NCBI GenBank assembly: GCA_027083115.1
Contig: JALWQN010000054.1
Location: forward strand, 1 to 6,258
Length of the DNA: 6,258 bases
Reading direction: 5' to 3'
From: Desulfurococcales archaeon
GTDB lineage: Archaea; Thermoproteota; Thermoprotei_A; Sulfolobales; NBVN01
The notes under the pieces were generated by a model that saw nothing but the letters and a program-made list of their open reading frames with translations, had not been told where the DNA came from and did no database searches. Below are positions 1-5,667 of the stretch, piece after piece (position 1 is the first letter of the stretch; every line of letters begins with the position of its first letter). The translations under genes and the position numbers were made by a program.

Positions 1-571
1 TCACCCCGAAGGTAGCCTGTATTTCGTTAATTATTGAGTATAGAGCTACGCTCAGAGGGTACTCAAGCCTAAGGTATTTCTCTACACTCTCACTAACTAC
101 GAAAAGGATTTTGGAGTTCCTTAATTCATGAATTACTTTAAGGAGCTTGATCTTACTGATTACCTGATCGCTCCAGACCTCCCTAGCGGATACCCCGACG
201 ACAGGCATCCCTTGCTTCAGTGCCCTAGAGTACTCAAGCAAGAAATCTCCTGAGCCCCCGTAGGTCTCAGCAATCATTATTACGGGCTTTCCTGAGCGAA
301 GGAATGGCCTAACTAGCCCGGAAATGGAGTTAAGGATTACTAGAACATAACCGATGCATCCATTCTCTGACTTCAGGACTTTATCGACGTCGCCTTCGTT
401 CTCAACGAAGTAAGTGATGAAGTTGATGTTACTGAAGTAGTTCCTGAGTTTCTTTAGGAAGGATTCACTCACCCTACTGAACCATTCCTTCACTTCAGTG
501 CCGGCACCAATGGCTCCCTCAGTAGGCTGAATAAAAACTACGGGTATCTTAAGCTCTTCGTTTTCGCTCAC
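1..571 (-). CDS. Sugar isomerase-like protein (L-fucose/L-arabinose isomerase-like N-terminal domain), 3' end cut by window
   Basis: An open frame runs without a stop from a GTG at 571 to the window edge, giving 190 codons; the C-terminal part lies outside. The protein starts MSENEELKIPVVFIQPTEGA and shows alternating hydrophobic strands and helices typical of a Rossmann-like fold. The stretch GKPVIMIAETYGGSGDFLLE (about residues 101-120), followed by KQGMPVVGV and a later KILFVV strand, resembles the N-terminal region of fucose/arabinose isomerase-like proteins, where a sugar aldose-ketose isomerase domain would follow. That match is from memory of family patterns and is not decisive; the metal-binding catalytic residues would be in the missing part. 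No ATG or closer alternative start is visible upstream in frame, and there is no Shine-Dalgarno, so a short-leader mRNA is likely. It diverges from the carboxyltransferase gene at 725. The existence of the gene is well supported; the function is tentative. Confidence 0.6.
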   Translation of the reverse strand, partial: MSENEELKIPVVFIQPTEGAIGAGTEVKEWFSRVSESFLKKLRNYFSNINFITYFVENEGDVDKVLKSENGCIGYVLVILNSISGLVRPFLRSGKPVIMIAETYGGSGDFLLEYSRALKQGMPVVGVSAREVWSDQVISKIKLLKVIHELRNSKILFVVSESVEKYLRLEYPLSVALYSIINEIQATFGV

Positions 572-602
572 GGGAAAACACGCCAGTAAATTACCTGCTG
601 AG

Positions 603-616
603 AAATTATTAATTTT
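603..616 (-). promoter_or_regulatory. Putative TATA-like element for the left-edge gene
   Basis: On the minus strand an AT-only stretch (AATTAATAATTT core) lies about 35-40 bases upstream of the GTG at 571. With the usual archaeal TATA-to-start distance of about 25 bases, transcription would begin near 583 and leave a leader of roughly a dozen bases, which agrees with the lack of a Shine-Dalgarno. Position and composition are the only evidence. Confidence 0.35.
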
Positions 617-661
617 GTTTGGTAGGGTTTTTATGTTCCTGAATTAATCGGATTGTGTTGA

Positions 662-675
662 CTTAATTTATTTAC
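662..675 (+). promoter_or_regulatory. Putative TATA-like element for the carboxyltransferase gene
   Basis: The AT-rich stretch CTTAATTTATTTAC lies about 55 bases before the ATG at 725. It would place transcription start near 690-700 and give a leader of about 30 bases. It shares the 153-bp intergenic region 572-724 with the opposite promoter; apart from these two elements and the inverted repeat at 685-701, nothing else is apparent there. Confidence 0.35.
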
Positions 676-684
676 TGTGTAAAG

Positions 685-701
685 CTATTTTAGCTAAATA
701 G
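685..701. repeat. Short inverted repeat over the predicted transcription start of the carboxyltransferase gene
   Basis: CTATTT, five bases TAGCT, then AAATAG form perfect 6-bp inverted arms. The site sits about 15 bases downstream of the TATA-like element and 23 bases before the start codon, a place where archaeal repressors often bind. AT-rich short palindromes also arise by chance, so an operator role is only a suggestion. Confidence 0.3.
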
Positions 702-724
702 ATGCTTATGCCATAGTGGTTTAA

Positions 725-2182
725 ATGGTTGTGAAGATAATCGACACTACCTTCAGGGACGCCCACCAGTCCCTGATGGCTACTAGGTTAAGGACAGGCG
801 ATATGTTACCTATTGCTGAGTTAATGGACTCCATAGGTTTCTACTCTATGGAGGTCTGGGGTGGCGCGACCTTCGACGTACCTATTAGGTACCTTAGGGA
901 GGATCCTTGGGTTAGGTTAAGGGAGCTTAGGTCAAGAATTAAGAGAACTAACCTTCAGATGCTTCTTAGAGGGCAGAACCTTGTTGGTTACAGGCACTAC
1001 CCTGATGATGTGGTTGAGGCCTTCGTTAGTAAGGCGTACGAGAACGGGATCGATGTCTTCAGGGTTTTTGACGCGTTAAATGATGTGAGGAACTTGAGGG
1101 TCTCCGTGAGGAAGGCTAAGGAGGTCGGCGCAGTTGTTCAGGGATGTATCTCCTACACAATATCTCCCGTACATACCTCACAGTACTATCTTAAGGTTGT
1201 TGAGGAACTTCTTTCTTTAGGTGCAGACATAATAACCATTAAGGATATGGCTGGCCTAATATCTCCTGTAGCAGCTGCTGAATTGATTAAGGAAATTAAA
1301 TCCGGCTTTAAGGTTCCAGTGAACCTCCACACTCACTGCACAGGAGGTACTTGCGTGGCCGTCTACGTTGAGGCGGTTAGGGCAGGAGTTGACTACATAG
1401 ATACTGCGGTCTCGCCTTTAGCTTTCGGCACGGCTCAACCGGGGATTCAGTCTGTTCTCCACGCATTACCTAAGGACTTAAGGCCTGAGTTAAGTATGAA
1501 GCCCCTTCACGAGGTATCTAAGTACTTGAGGAGGTTGCTTGAGGGTAAGTACAGGAGATTACTTAATCCTTTCGTTACCTTACCTAACCCTGATGTCTTA
1601 AGGCATCAGATTCCTGGAGGCATGATGTCTAATCTTGTGGCTCAGCTTAGGCAAGCAGGTAAGCTGGAGAAGCTTGAGGAGGTTCTTGAGGAAGTGCCTA
1701 GGGTAAGGAAGGACCTGGGTTACCCTCCCTTAGTCACTCCCTTATCCCAGATCGTGGGTACTCAGGCAGTCATGAATGTGTTGCTCGGTCAGAGATATAA
1801 GGTGGTTATTGATGAAGTTAAGAAATACATGAAGGGCCTTTACGGTAGGCCCCCAGGAGAGATAGACCCAGAACTGATGAGGAAGGTCTTAGGGGATGAG
1901 AAACCTATTGAGGCTAGACCTGCTGACCTGCTTAAGCCTGGGTTAAGTAAGTGTAGGGAGGAATTAAGGAAGCTTAGTTTAGGAAGGAGTGAGGAGGACA
2001 TCCTTACTTACTGCCTATTCCCAGACGTAGCTCCTGAATTCCTTAGGTTAAGGGATTCGGGCATTAAGCCGGAGTCTGAGGAGGTAGTTAGTGAGGGTGA
2101 GCTGAAGCCCTTAAGGCTTAAGGTTAAGGTAGGTGGCCTAGAGTATGTTGTTGATGTTGAGCCATCTAGTCATGGTTCTTGA
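725..2182 (+). CDS. pycB: Biotin-dependent carboxyltransferase subunit, pyruvate carboxylase subunit B / oxaloacetate decarboxylase alpha type, without biotinyl domain
   Basis: The 485-residue protein belongs to the family that moves carboxylate between carboxybiotin and pyruvate/oxaloacetate in the cytoplasm. The HMGL-like TIM barrel (about 4-275) carries the family signatures DTTFRDAHQS (7-16), EVWGGATFD (43-51), LLRGQNLVGYR (80-90), FRVFDALND (112-120), the carboxylated-lysine loop TIKDMAGL with K173, and LHTHCTGGT (201-209). Expected metal ligands D7, K173, H202 and H204 are all present. The conserved carboxylase domain follows (about 290-445), with HQIPGGMMSNL (294-304) and YPPLVTPLSQIVGTQAV (333-349). 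The C-terminal tail LKVKVGGLEYVVDVEP (465-480) looks like the entry to a biotinyl region, but the protein ends there and has no MKM biotinylation motif. It therefore needs a separate biotin carrier, as in the transcarboxylase 5S subunit. The start is firm: TAA lies in frame directly before the ATG. Pyruvate carboxylase, decarboxylase and transcarboxylase roles cannot be separated here. The 3' end overlaps nob1 tail to tail by 17 bp. Confidence 0.9.
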   Translation: MVVKIIDTTFRDAHQSLMATRLRTGDMLPIAELMDSIGFYSMEVWGGATFDVPIRYLREDPWVRLRELRSRIKRTNLQMLLRGQNLVGYRHYPDDVVEAFVSKAYENGIDVFRVFDALNDVRNLRVSVRKAKEVGAVVQGCISYTISPVHTSQYYLKVVEELLSLGADIITIKDMAGLISPVAAAELIKEIKSGFKVPVNLHTHCTGGTCVAVYVEAVRAGVDYIDTAVSPLAFGTAQPGIQSVLHALPKDLRPELSMKPLHEVSKYLRRLLEGKYRRLLNPFVTLPNPDVLRHQIPGGMMSNLVAQLRQAGKLEKLEEVLEEVPRVRKDLGYPPLVTPLSQIVGTQAVMNVLLGQRYKVVIDEVKKYMKGLYGRPPGEIDPELMRKVLGDEKPIEARPADLLKPGLSKCREELRKLSLGRSEEDILTYCLFPDVAPEFLRLRDSGIKPESEEVVSEGELKPLRLKVKVGGLEYVVDVEPSSHGS

Positions 2183-2711
2183 GGGCCTTGCTGTACCTAA
2201 CCCTAACTAACTTCGCGCCACATACTGGGCAGGTTCCTGGCTCACTAAATACTCGTCCGCAGGATGGGCAAACGTAAACGTATTTCCTTGCTTTTCTGAG
2301 TTCTCTCCTTTTTATTCCTTGGGCTTTAGCGCCTAAAGCTAAGGCAACGTTCTGTACTGACCTATCATCGCTCACAACAATTACTTCCCTACATGCTTTC
2401 CCTACTTCTTTCGTGAGAGCTAGGAGCTTAATGTCCGCCTCAGATAGCCTGCCTAACTCCCCTAACTCAGCAGCTAATTCCTTAATTTTGGTGATGCTTT
2501 CTGGGCTTGGGTCCTTAATAATTACTTTCCCTGCAGAAATGCCTAATCTCAGGGATTTCCTGCTTTCTGGGTCCTTAACTTCATTAATTACTTCAGGGAC
2601 TGAGTAAGTTTTTTGGGGTGCTGTTAGCTGATAGCCTGCGAAGAAGCCAACCGCATCAAGGACGTAGGCAACATCACATGCACCTGCTGAAGAGCCTGAC
2701 GTAGTAGTCAC
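2166..2711 (-). CDS. nob1: rRNA maturation endonuclease Nob1 (PIN domain plus zinc ribbon)
   Basis: Nob1 cuts precursor small-subunit rRNA at its mature 3' end late in ribosome assembly. The 181-residue protein has the expected order. A PIN nuclease domain (about 14-135) has acidic residues D19 (YVLDAVGFF), E44 (VPEVINEV), D93 (SEADIKLLAL) and D115/D116 (VVSDDRSVQNVA), the usual metal-binding set. A C-terminal zinc ribbon has CPSC (148-151) and CPVC (161-164). The size is close to other archaeal Nob1 proteins, slightly long at the N-terminus. The start is the GTG at 2711, the only sensible start before the first catalytic Asp, with GAGGT nine bases upstream; this makes the gene overlap the 3' end of nadK by 38 bp. 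It is second in a two-gene minus-strand operon, so translational coupling with nadK is likely. Its 3' end overlaps the carboxyltransferase gene. Confidence 0.92.
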   Translation of the reverse strand: MTTTSGSSAGACDVAYVLDAVGFFAGYQLTAPQKTYSVPEVINEVKDPESRKSLRLGISAGKVIIKDPSPESITKIKELAAELGELGRLSEADIKLLALTKEVGKACREVIVVSDDRSVQNVALALGAKAQGIKRRELRKARKYVYVCPSCGRVFSEPGTCPVCGAKLVRVRYSKALKNHD

Positions 2712-3510
2712 CCCAATAGAACCTCATGAATGATGCTGGGGTTGGTGCCTCATGAATGAGGATCTCATCTCCTGGCTTTAAGGGCTTCATTAGTTGGCCG
2801 TCAGCAATAATGACTACTTCCTGGGAGTCACTCCTCACCGCCACACGCACTTTTGAGTCAGGGGGTAGGACAATAGGTCTGCTGCATAGGGTTGATGGGG
2901 CTAGTGGTGTAACTATTATTGCCTTCATCAGTGGGTCAACCACTGGGCCTCCGGCCGCTAAGGAGTAGGCTGTTGAGCCTACGGGAGGGGCCACAATAAC
3001 TCCATCACCCACTAGGCTGAAGACCTCTTCATCATCAACCCTTATCTTTATTCTTGCTACCTTGGCTCTTGCCTCACCTGAAGTAACTAGGGCGTACTCA
3101 TTAAGCACGTAAGGAAGTCTCTCATAACCTCCCTCAGCAACTAACCTCATATACTTGTGGATCATGTATCTGCCCTCAATAAGCCTGTTTATCATGGACA
3201 CGTACTCGAAGGGAGGAACATCACAGAGAAATCCTCTCTTACCGTACCTTATTGTGGCTATAGGTGTTTCTAGATCACCTAGTCTCTGAAGGGTGTTAAG
3301 GACTGTTCCGTCGCCCCCCACAACAATTAACGCATCTAGTATATCGTGGCCTAATGTGAAGGTCTTACTCCAGTCCAGAAGTGTTGAGGCCCTCTTATCT
3401 ATGTATGCATCAACACCTCTTTCTTCAGCGTAACTCAGTATTTTGGAGGCTAGCTCAACAGCGTCATGGCTGTTGAATTTCGGCACAACGCCAATCCTCA
3501 ACGAGTGCAC
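2674..3510 (-). CDS. nadK: NAD kinase (ATP- or polyphosphate-dependent)
   Basis: This enzyme phosphorylates NAD to NADP in the cytoplasm. The 278-residue protein has the full NAD kinase pattern: GGDGT (65-69, D67 catalytic) after a hydrophobic strand, the NE pair (N137, E138) that binds the nicotinamide ribose, GDGVIVAPPVGSTAYSLAAG (168-187) with the GSTAYS signature and GGP (187-189), the strand VRVAVRSDSQ, and DGQ (237-239). Length is normal for the family. It is first in an operon with nob1. The GTG at 3510 is taken as the start, but a TTG three codons later (3501) is plausible: GGTG lies six bases before it and the product would begin MRIGVVP, a typical N-terminus for the family. The TTTAAA box at about 3543-3548 would give transcription from near 3520, so the leader is short. 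Nothing seems damaged. Confidence 0.94.
   Translation of the reverse strand: MHSLRIGVVPKFNSHDAVELASKILSYAEERGVDAYIDKRASTLLDWSKTFTLGHDILDALIVVGGDGTVLNTLQRLGDLETPIATIRYGKRGFLCDVPPFEYVSMINRLIEGRYMIHKYMRLVAEGGYERLPYVLNEYALVTSGEARAKVARIKIRVDDEEVFSLVGDGVIVAPPVGSTAYSLAAGGPVVDPLMKAIIVTPLAPSTLCSRPIVLPPDSKVRVAVRSDSQEVVIIADGQLMKPLKPGDEILIHEAPTPASFMRFYWGDYYVRLFSRCM
2721..2725 (-). promoter_or_regulatory. Shine-Dalgarno of nob1, inside the nadK coding region
   Basis: On the minus strand GAGGT is followed by nine bases and then the GTG at 2711. It supports that GTG as the nob1 start even though the start lies within the last codons of nadK. Confidence 0.55.
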
Positions 3511-3565
3511 CGTTCTTTCTTGGAGTAACTCCTTAATTAGGTTTTAAAGAGTTATACCTGGTTAG
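3511..3565. promoter_or_regulatory. Compact divergent promoter between nadK and trm5
   Basis: Only 55 bp separate two GTG starts on opposite strands. The region holds CTTAATTA (3532-3539) and GTTTTAAAG (3541-3549). The latter contains TTTAAA, a palindrome that could serve TBP in both directions. GGAGTAACTCC (3522-3532) is a perfect palindrome with 5-bp arms around one base and would lie at the nadK transcription start. The TATA-like blocks are 20-30 bases from the trm5 start, so trm5 mRNA is probably leaderless; no Shine-Dalgarno is evident there. All of this is inferred from spacing and composition. Confidence 0.45.
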
Positions 3566-4615
3566 GTGCCAGTTTTGCAGGAGTCCGTATGTGTTAGGGT
3601 TCCTTTGAGGTCGGCTGAGGAGGCCCTCAGGAGACTCTCTTCCTCCGGTTGCTTAAGGAGTGACTTAAGGGTTAAGCGTTTCGGGGCTGAGCTCCTGATA
3701 CCTCTTAAGGAAAGCTGTGACATGATTAAGGCTCTTGATGGCGTTCCTCACAATGTATGTAGGGATTTTTTTGAGGAGCGAGTAATCCGTAAGACCTTCA
3801 AGGACTTCCTGCGGGATAAGCTCCCTAAGGAGGTTTTGAAGAAGATACCTTCATCCATTGATTTGGTTGGTGATATCGCAGTAATTAAGTTGCCTGATGA
3901 GGCCTTACCTTACGCTAATTTGGTTGGTGAGGCTTTAGTTAAGGTGGCTAAGAACGTTAAGGCCGTGTATGCTTCAGGGCCTGTTGCTGGTGAGTTCAGG
4001 GTTAGGGAGCTGAAGCACATTTATGGGTTAAGGAAGAGCAAGACCGTCATGAGGGAGTACGGGATTAAGATAGTTGTCGATGTTTTGAGGGCTTACGTTA
4101 ATCCCTCCCTTTCGGAGGAGCATAGAAGGGTTGCGTTAATGGTTAGGGATGGTGAGGTCGTTGGCGACATTTTCTGCGGCGTAGGTCCATTCACTTTACA
4201 TATTCTTTCGGTTAGGGGTGGCGTCAAGGTTTTTGCAGTGGATAAGAATCCTGAAGCAATTAAGTGCTTGATTGAGTCCTTAAGGCTGAATGAAGGCAGG
4301 ATTAAGGGCTCAGTAACTTCAGTCGTTGGTGATGCGGGTGTATTCAGTGATGCGGTTAGGGATGAGTTCTTCAGTAGGGTAATCATGAACTTGCCTTTAA
4401 GGGCTCACGAGTACTTACCTAAGTATGTGCGGACCCTTAGGGTGGGTGGTGTTATGCATGTTTATGCTGTTGCTTCAGTAGGTGATGAGGCAATAAGTAA
4501 GGTGTTGTCAGCTGTTCCTAAGGGTTACAGGATGCAGGCAATTAGTGTTGGGAGAGTAATTGATTACGCGCCTAAGAGATACGTTTTTAGGGTTGACCTT
4601 AAGCGTGTTAAGTGA
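3566..4615 (+). CDS. trm5: tRNA (guanine(37)-N1)-methyltransferase Trm5
   Basis: Trm5 uses S-adenosylmethionine to make m1G at position 37, 3' of the anticodon, which prevents +1 frameshifting. The 349-residue protein has the Trm5 order. A small N-terminal D1 domain (about 6-50) ends in LRSDLRVKRFGAELLIPL. The linking segment contains IDLVGDIAVIKLP (98-110) and GEFRVRELKHIYG (132-144). A class I methyltransferase domain follows, with SAM motif GDIFCGVGPF (200-209), AVDKNP (224-229), GDA (255-257) and the diagnostic NLP (275-277) in VIMNLPLRAHEYL. The segment before the SAM motif, AYVNPSLSEEHRRVA, keeps the Tyr and Glu thought to act in catalysis but has NPSL and EH where relatives usually have SPRL and ER. 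The GTG at 3566 lets the D1 domain begin at once; no Shine-Dalgarno is seen, so translation may be leaderless. It is followed after 19 bp by sua5. The NLP motif and D1 domain argue against a TYW2-like enzyme. Confidence 0.9.
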   Translation: MPVLQESVCVRVPLRSAEEALRRLSSSGCLRSDLRVKRFGAELLIPLKESCDMIKALDGVPHNVCRDFFEERVIRKTFKDFLRDKLPKEVLKKIPSSIDLVGDIAVIKLPDEALPYANLVGEALVKVAKNVKAVYASGPVAGEFRVRELKHIYGLRKSKTVMREYGIKIVVDVLRAYVNPSLSEEHRRVALMVRDGEVVGDIFCGVGPFTLHILSVRGGVKVFAVDKNPEAIKCLIESLRLNEGRIKGSVTSVVGDAGVFSDAVRDEFFSRVIMNLPLRAHEYLPKYVRTLRVGGVMHVYAVASVGDEAISKVLSAVPKGYRMQAISVGRVIDYAPKRYVFRVDLKRVK

Positions 4616-4634
4616 GTCCAGAATAATTTCTTTT

Positions 4635-5642
4635 GTGGTGGTAGAGTTGAGGCTCCTTGGGCCAGGCATGAGGGACTTGAGTGTCGCTGCGTCCTTAATT
4701 AAGGGCGGTGGTTTAGTTGCTTTCCCTACTGAAACGGTTTATGGTTTAGGTGGTTTGGGATTCAGTGCGGATTCAGTCACCAAGATCTTTAGGGTTAAGG
4801 ATAGGTCCCCTGATGTTCCCTTAATTCTCCACGTGTCTTCCTTAAGGATGTTTGAGGAGTGCATTGATGGGGTTCCCGAGGTCGCATATGAGTTAGTGAG
4901 GAGGTTCTGGCCGGGTCCCCTCACTTTAGTTTTGCCTAAGTCGCATAAGGTGCCTGAGGTGGTGACTGCGGGCAGGGTGACTGTGGGCGTTAGGTGGCCT
5001 TCTCACGAAGTGACTCAGAAACTAATTGATTTAGTTGGTGAGCCCTTAGCTGCCCCCTCAGCAAACAGGTTCATGAGCTTACCTCCCTTAACGGCTGGGG
5101 ATGTTGTTATTGAGCTCGATGACTTAATAGATGCTGTCGTTGATGGTGGTGAGGTCCCTTTAGGCGTTGAGTCAACAGTTATTGACTTAAGCGTCAGGCC
5201 CTTTAGGGTCTTAAGGCCTGGTTCCTTACCTGTTCCTAAGTTAGAGGCTTTCTTGAGTGAGGAGGTCATTAGGGCCTACGGTATGCCTTCAAGGAAGTAC
5301 AGGTTAGGCGTTGAGGTAGTTTACGTTAGGTCCTGCAGTCTTGGCATGATGACTGATGTTGTTGATTCCGTGGCTGATGTTGTTGGTAGGTTGGGTTCGG
5401 GTGGTGTGCTGGTTTTAGGCAGTGATGAGACACTCAGGGATTATTTTGATAGGGGCATTGAGGCAGTGTCTTTAGGTTCAAGGAGGAAGCCGTTTGAGGT
5501 AGGTAAGGGATTCATTAGGGTTTTGAGGTCATTGCCTTCACGGGTCAGGAAGGTAGTTATTGAGCCATTTCCTTGTGGTGGTGTTTGGGAGGCCCTGGAC
5601 TACAGGTTCCTTAAGGCTGCCCGTAAGGTGGTGGAGGCCTGA
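4635..5642 (+). CDS. sua5: Threonylcarbamoyl-AMP synthase Sua5/YrdC family, with divergent C-terminal domain
   Basis: This enzyme makes threonylcarbamoyl-AMP from threonine, bicarbonate and ATP, the first step of t6A at tRNA position 37. From the GTG at 4635 the product is 335 residues. The YrdC domain (about 12-190) is well kept: IKGGGLVAFPTETVYGLG (22-39), KDRSPDVPLILHV (55-67), FWPGPLTLVLPKS (81-93), APSAN (140-144), GVESTVIDL (167-175) and RPGSL (184-188). The roughly 145-residue C-terminal part fits the Sua5 domain in size and place. However, the linker reads GMPSRKYRLGVEV (from 206), where relatives have an SPGMKYRHYAP-like motif, and the C-terminal ERG...NR-type motif is not recognisable. 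The frame is open upstream into trm5 (a TTG at 4560 and a GTG at 4605), but the family N-terminus favours 4635 or the adjacent GTG at 4638; an ATG at 4668 would cut the first strand. No strong Shine-Dalgarno is seen. Probably co-transcribed with trm5. Confidence 0.87.
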   Translation: MVVELRLLGPGMRDLSVAASLIKGGGLVAFPTETVYGLGGLGFSADSVTKIFRVKDRSPDVPLILHVSSLRMFEECIDGVPEVAYELVRRFWPGPLTLVLPKSHKVPEVVTAGRVTVGVRWPSHEVTQKLIDLVGEPLAAPSANRFMSLPPLTAGDVVIELDDLIDAVVDGGEVPLGVESTVIDLSVRPFRVLRPGSLPVPKLEAFLSEEVIRAYGMPSRKYRLGVEVVYVRSCSLGMMTDVVDSVADVVGRLGSGGVLVLGSDETLRDYFDRGIEAVSLGSRRKPFEVGKGFIRVLRSLPSRVRKVVIEPFPCGGVWEALDYRFLKAARKVVEA

Positions 5643-5667
5643 TTTAGGTTTTAGTGCTTTATTTCTT
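5642..5667 (+). terminator. Possible T-rich terminator after sua5
   Basis: Directly after the sua5 stop the plus strand carries several T runs (TTT, TTTT, TTT, TTT, TT) within about 25 bases, which resembles archaeal T-rich intrinsic termination. No hairpin is evident. The stretch extends into the 3' end of the convergent methyltransferase gene, so termination would occur inside the neighbour's coding region. Confidence 0.3.

Noticed and set aside
2413..2968. Plus-strand open frames at 2413-2607 and 2756-2968
   Set aside because: They lie opposite clearly conserved Nob1 and NAD kinase codons, and their products show no motif or start signal.
4560..4634. Sua5 start at the TTG at 4560, overlapping trm5 by 56 bp
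   Set aside because: The first 25 residues have no counterpart in the family and are simply trm5 codons in another frame; the GTG at 4635 gives a normal N-terminus.
4093..5269. Minus-strand open frames at 4093-4386, 4739-4924 and 5015-5269
   Set aside because: They are antisense shadows of trm5 and sua5, with Ser/Thr/Pro/Lys-rich products typical of reverse-strand reading.
725..5642. Frequent TTAGGG/GTTAGG strings resembling telomeric or repeat DNA
   Set aside because: They are scattered, in frame as Val-Arg or Leu-Arg codons, and never arranged in tandem; codon usage explains them.
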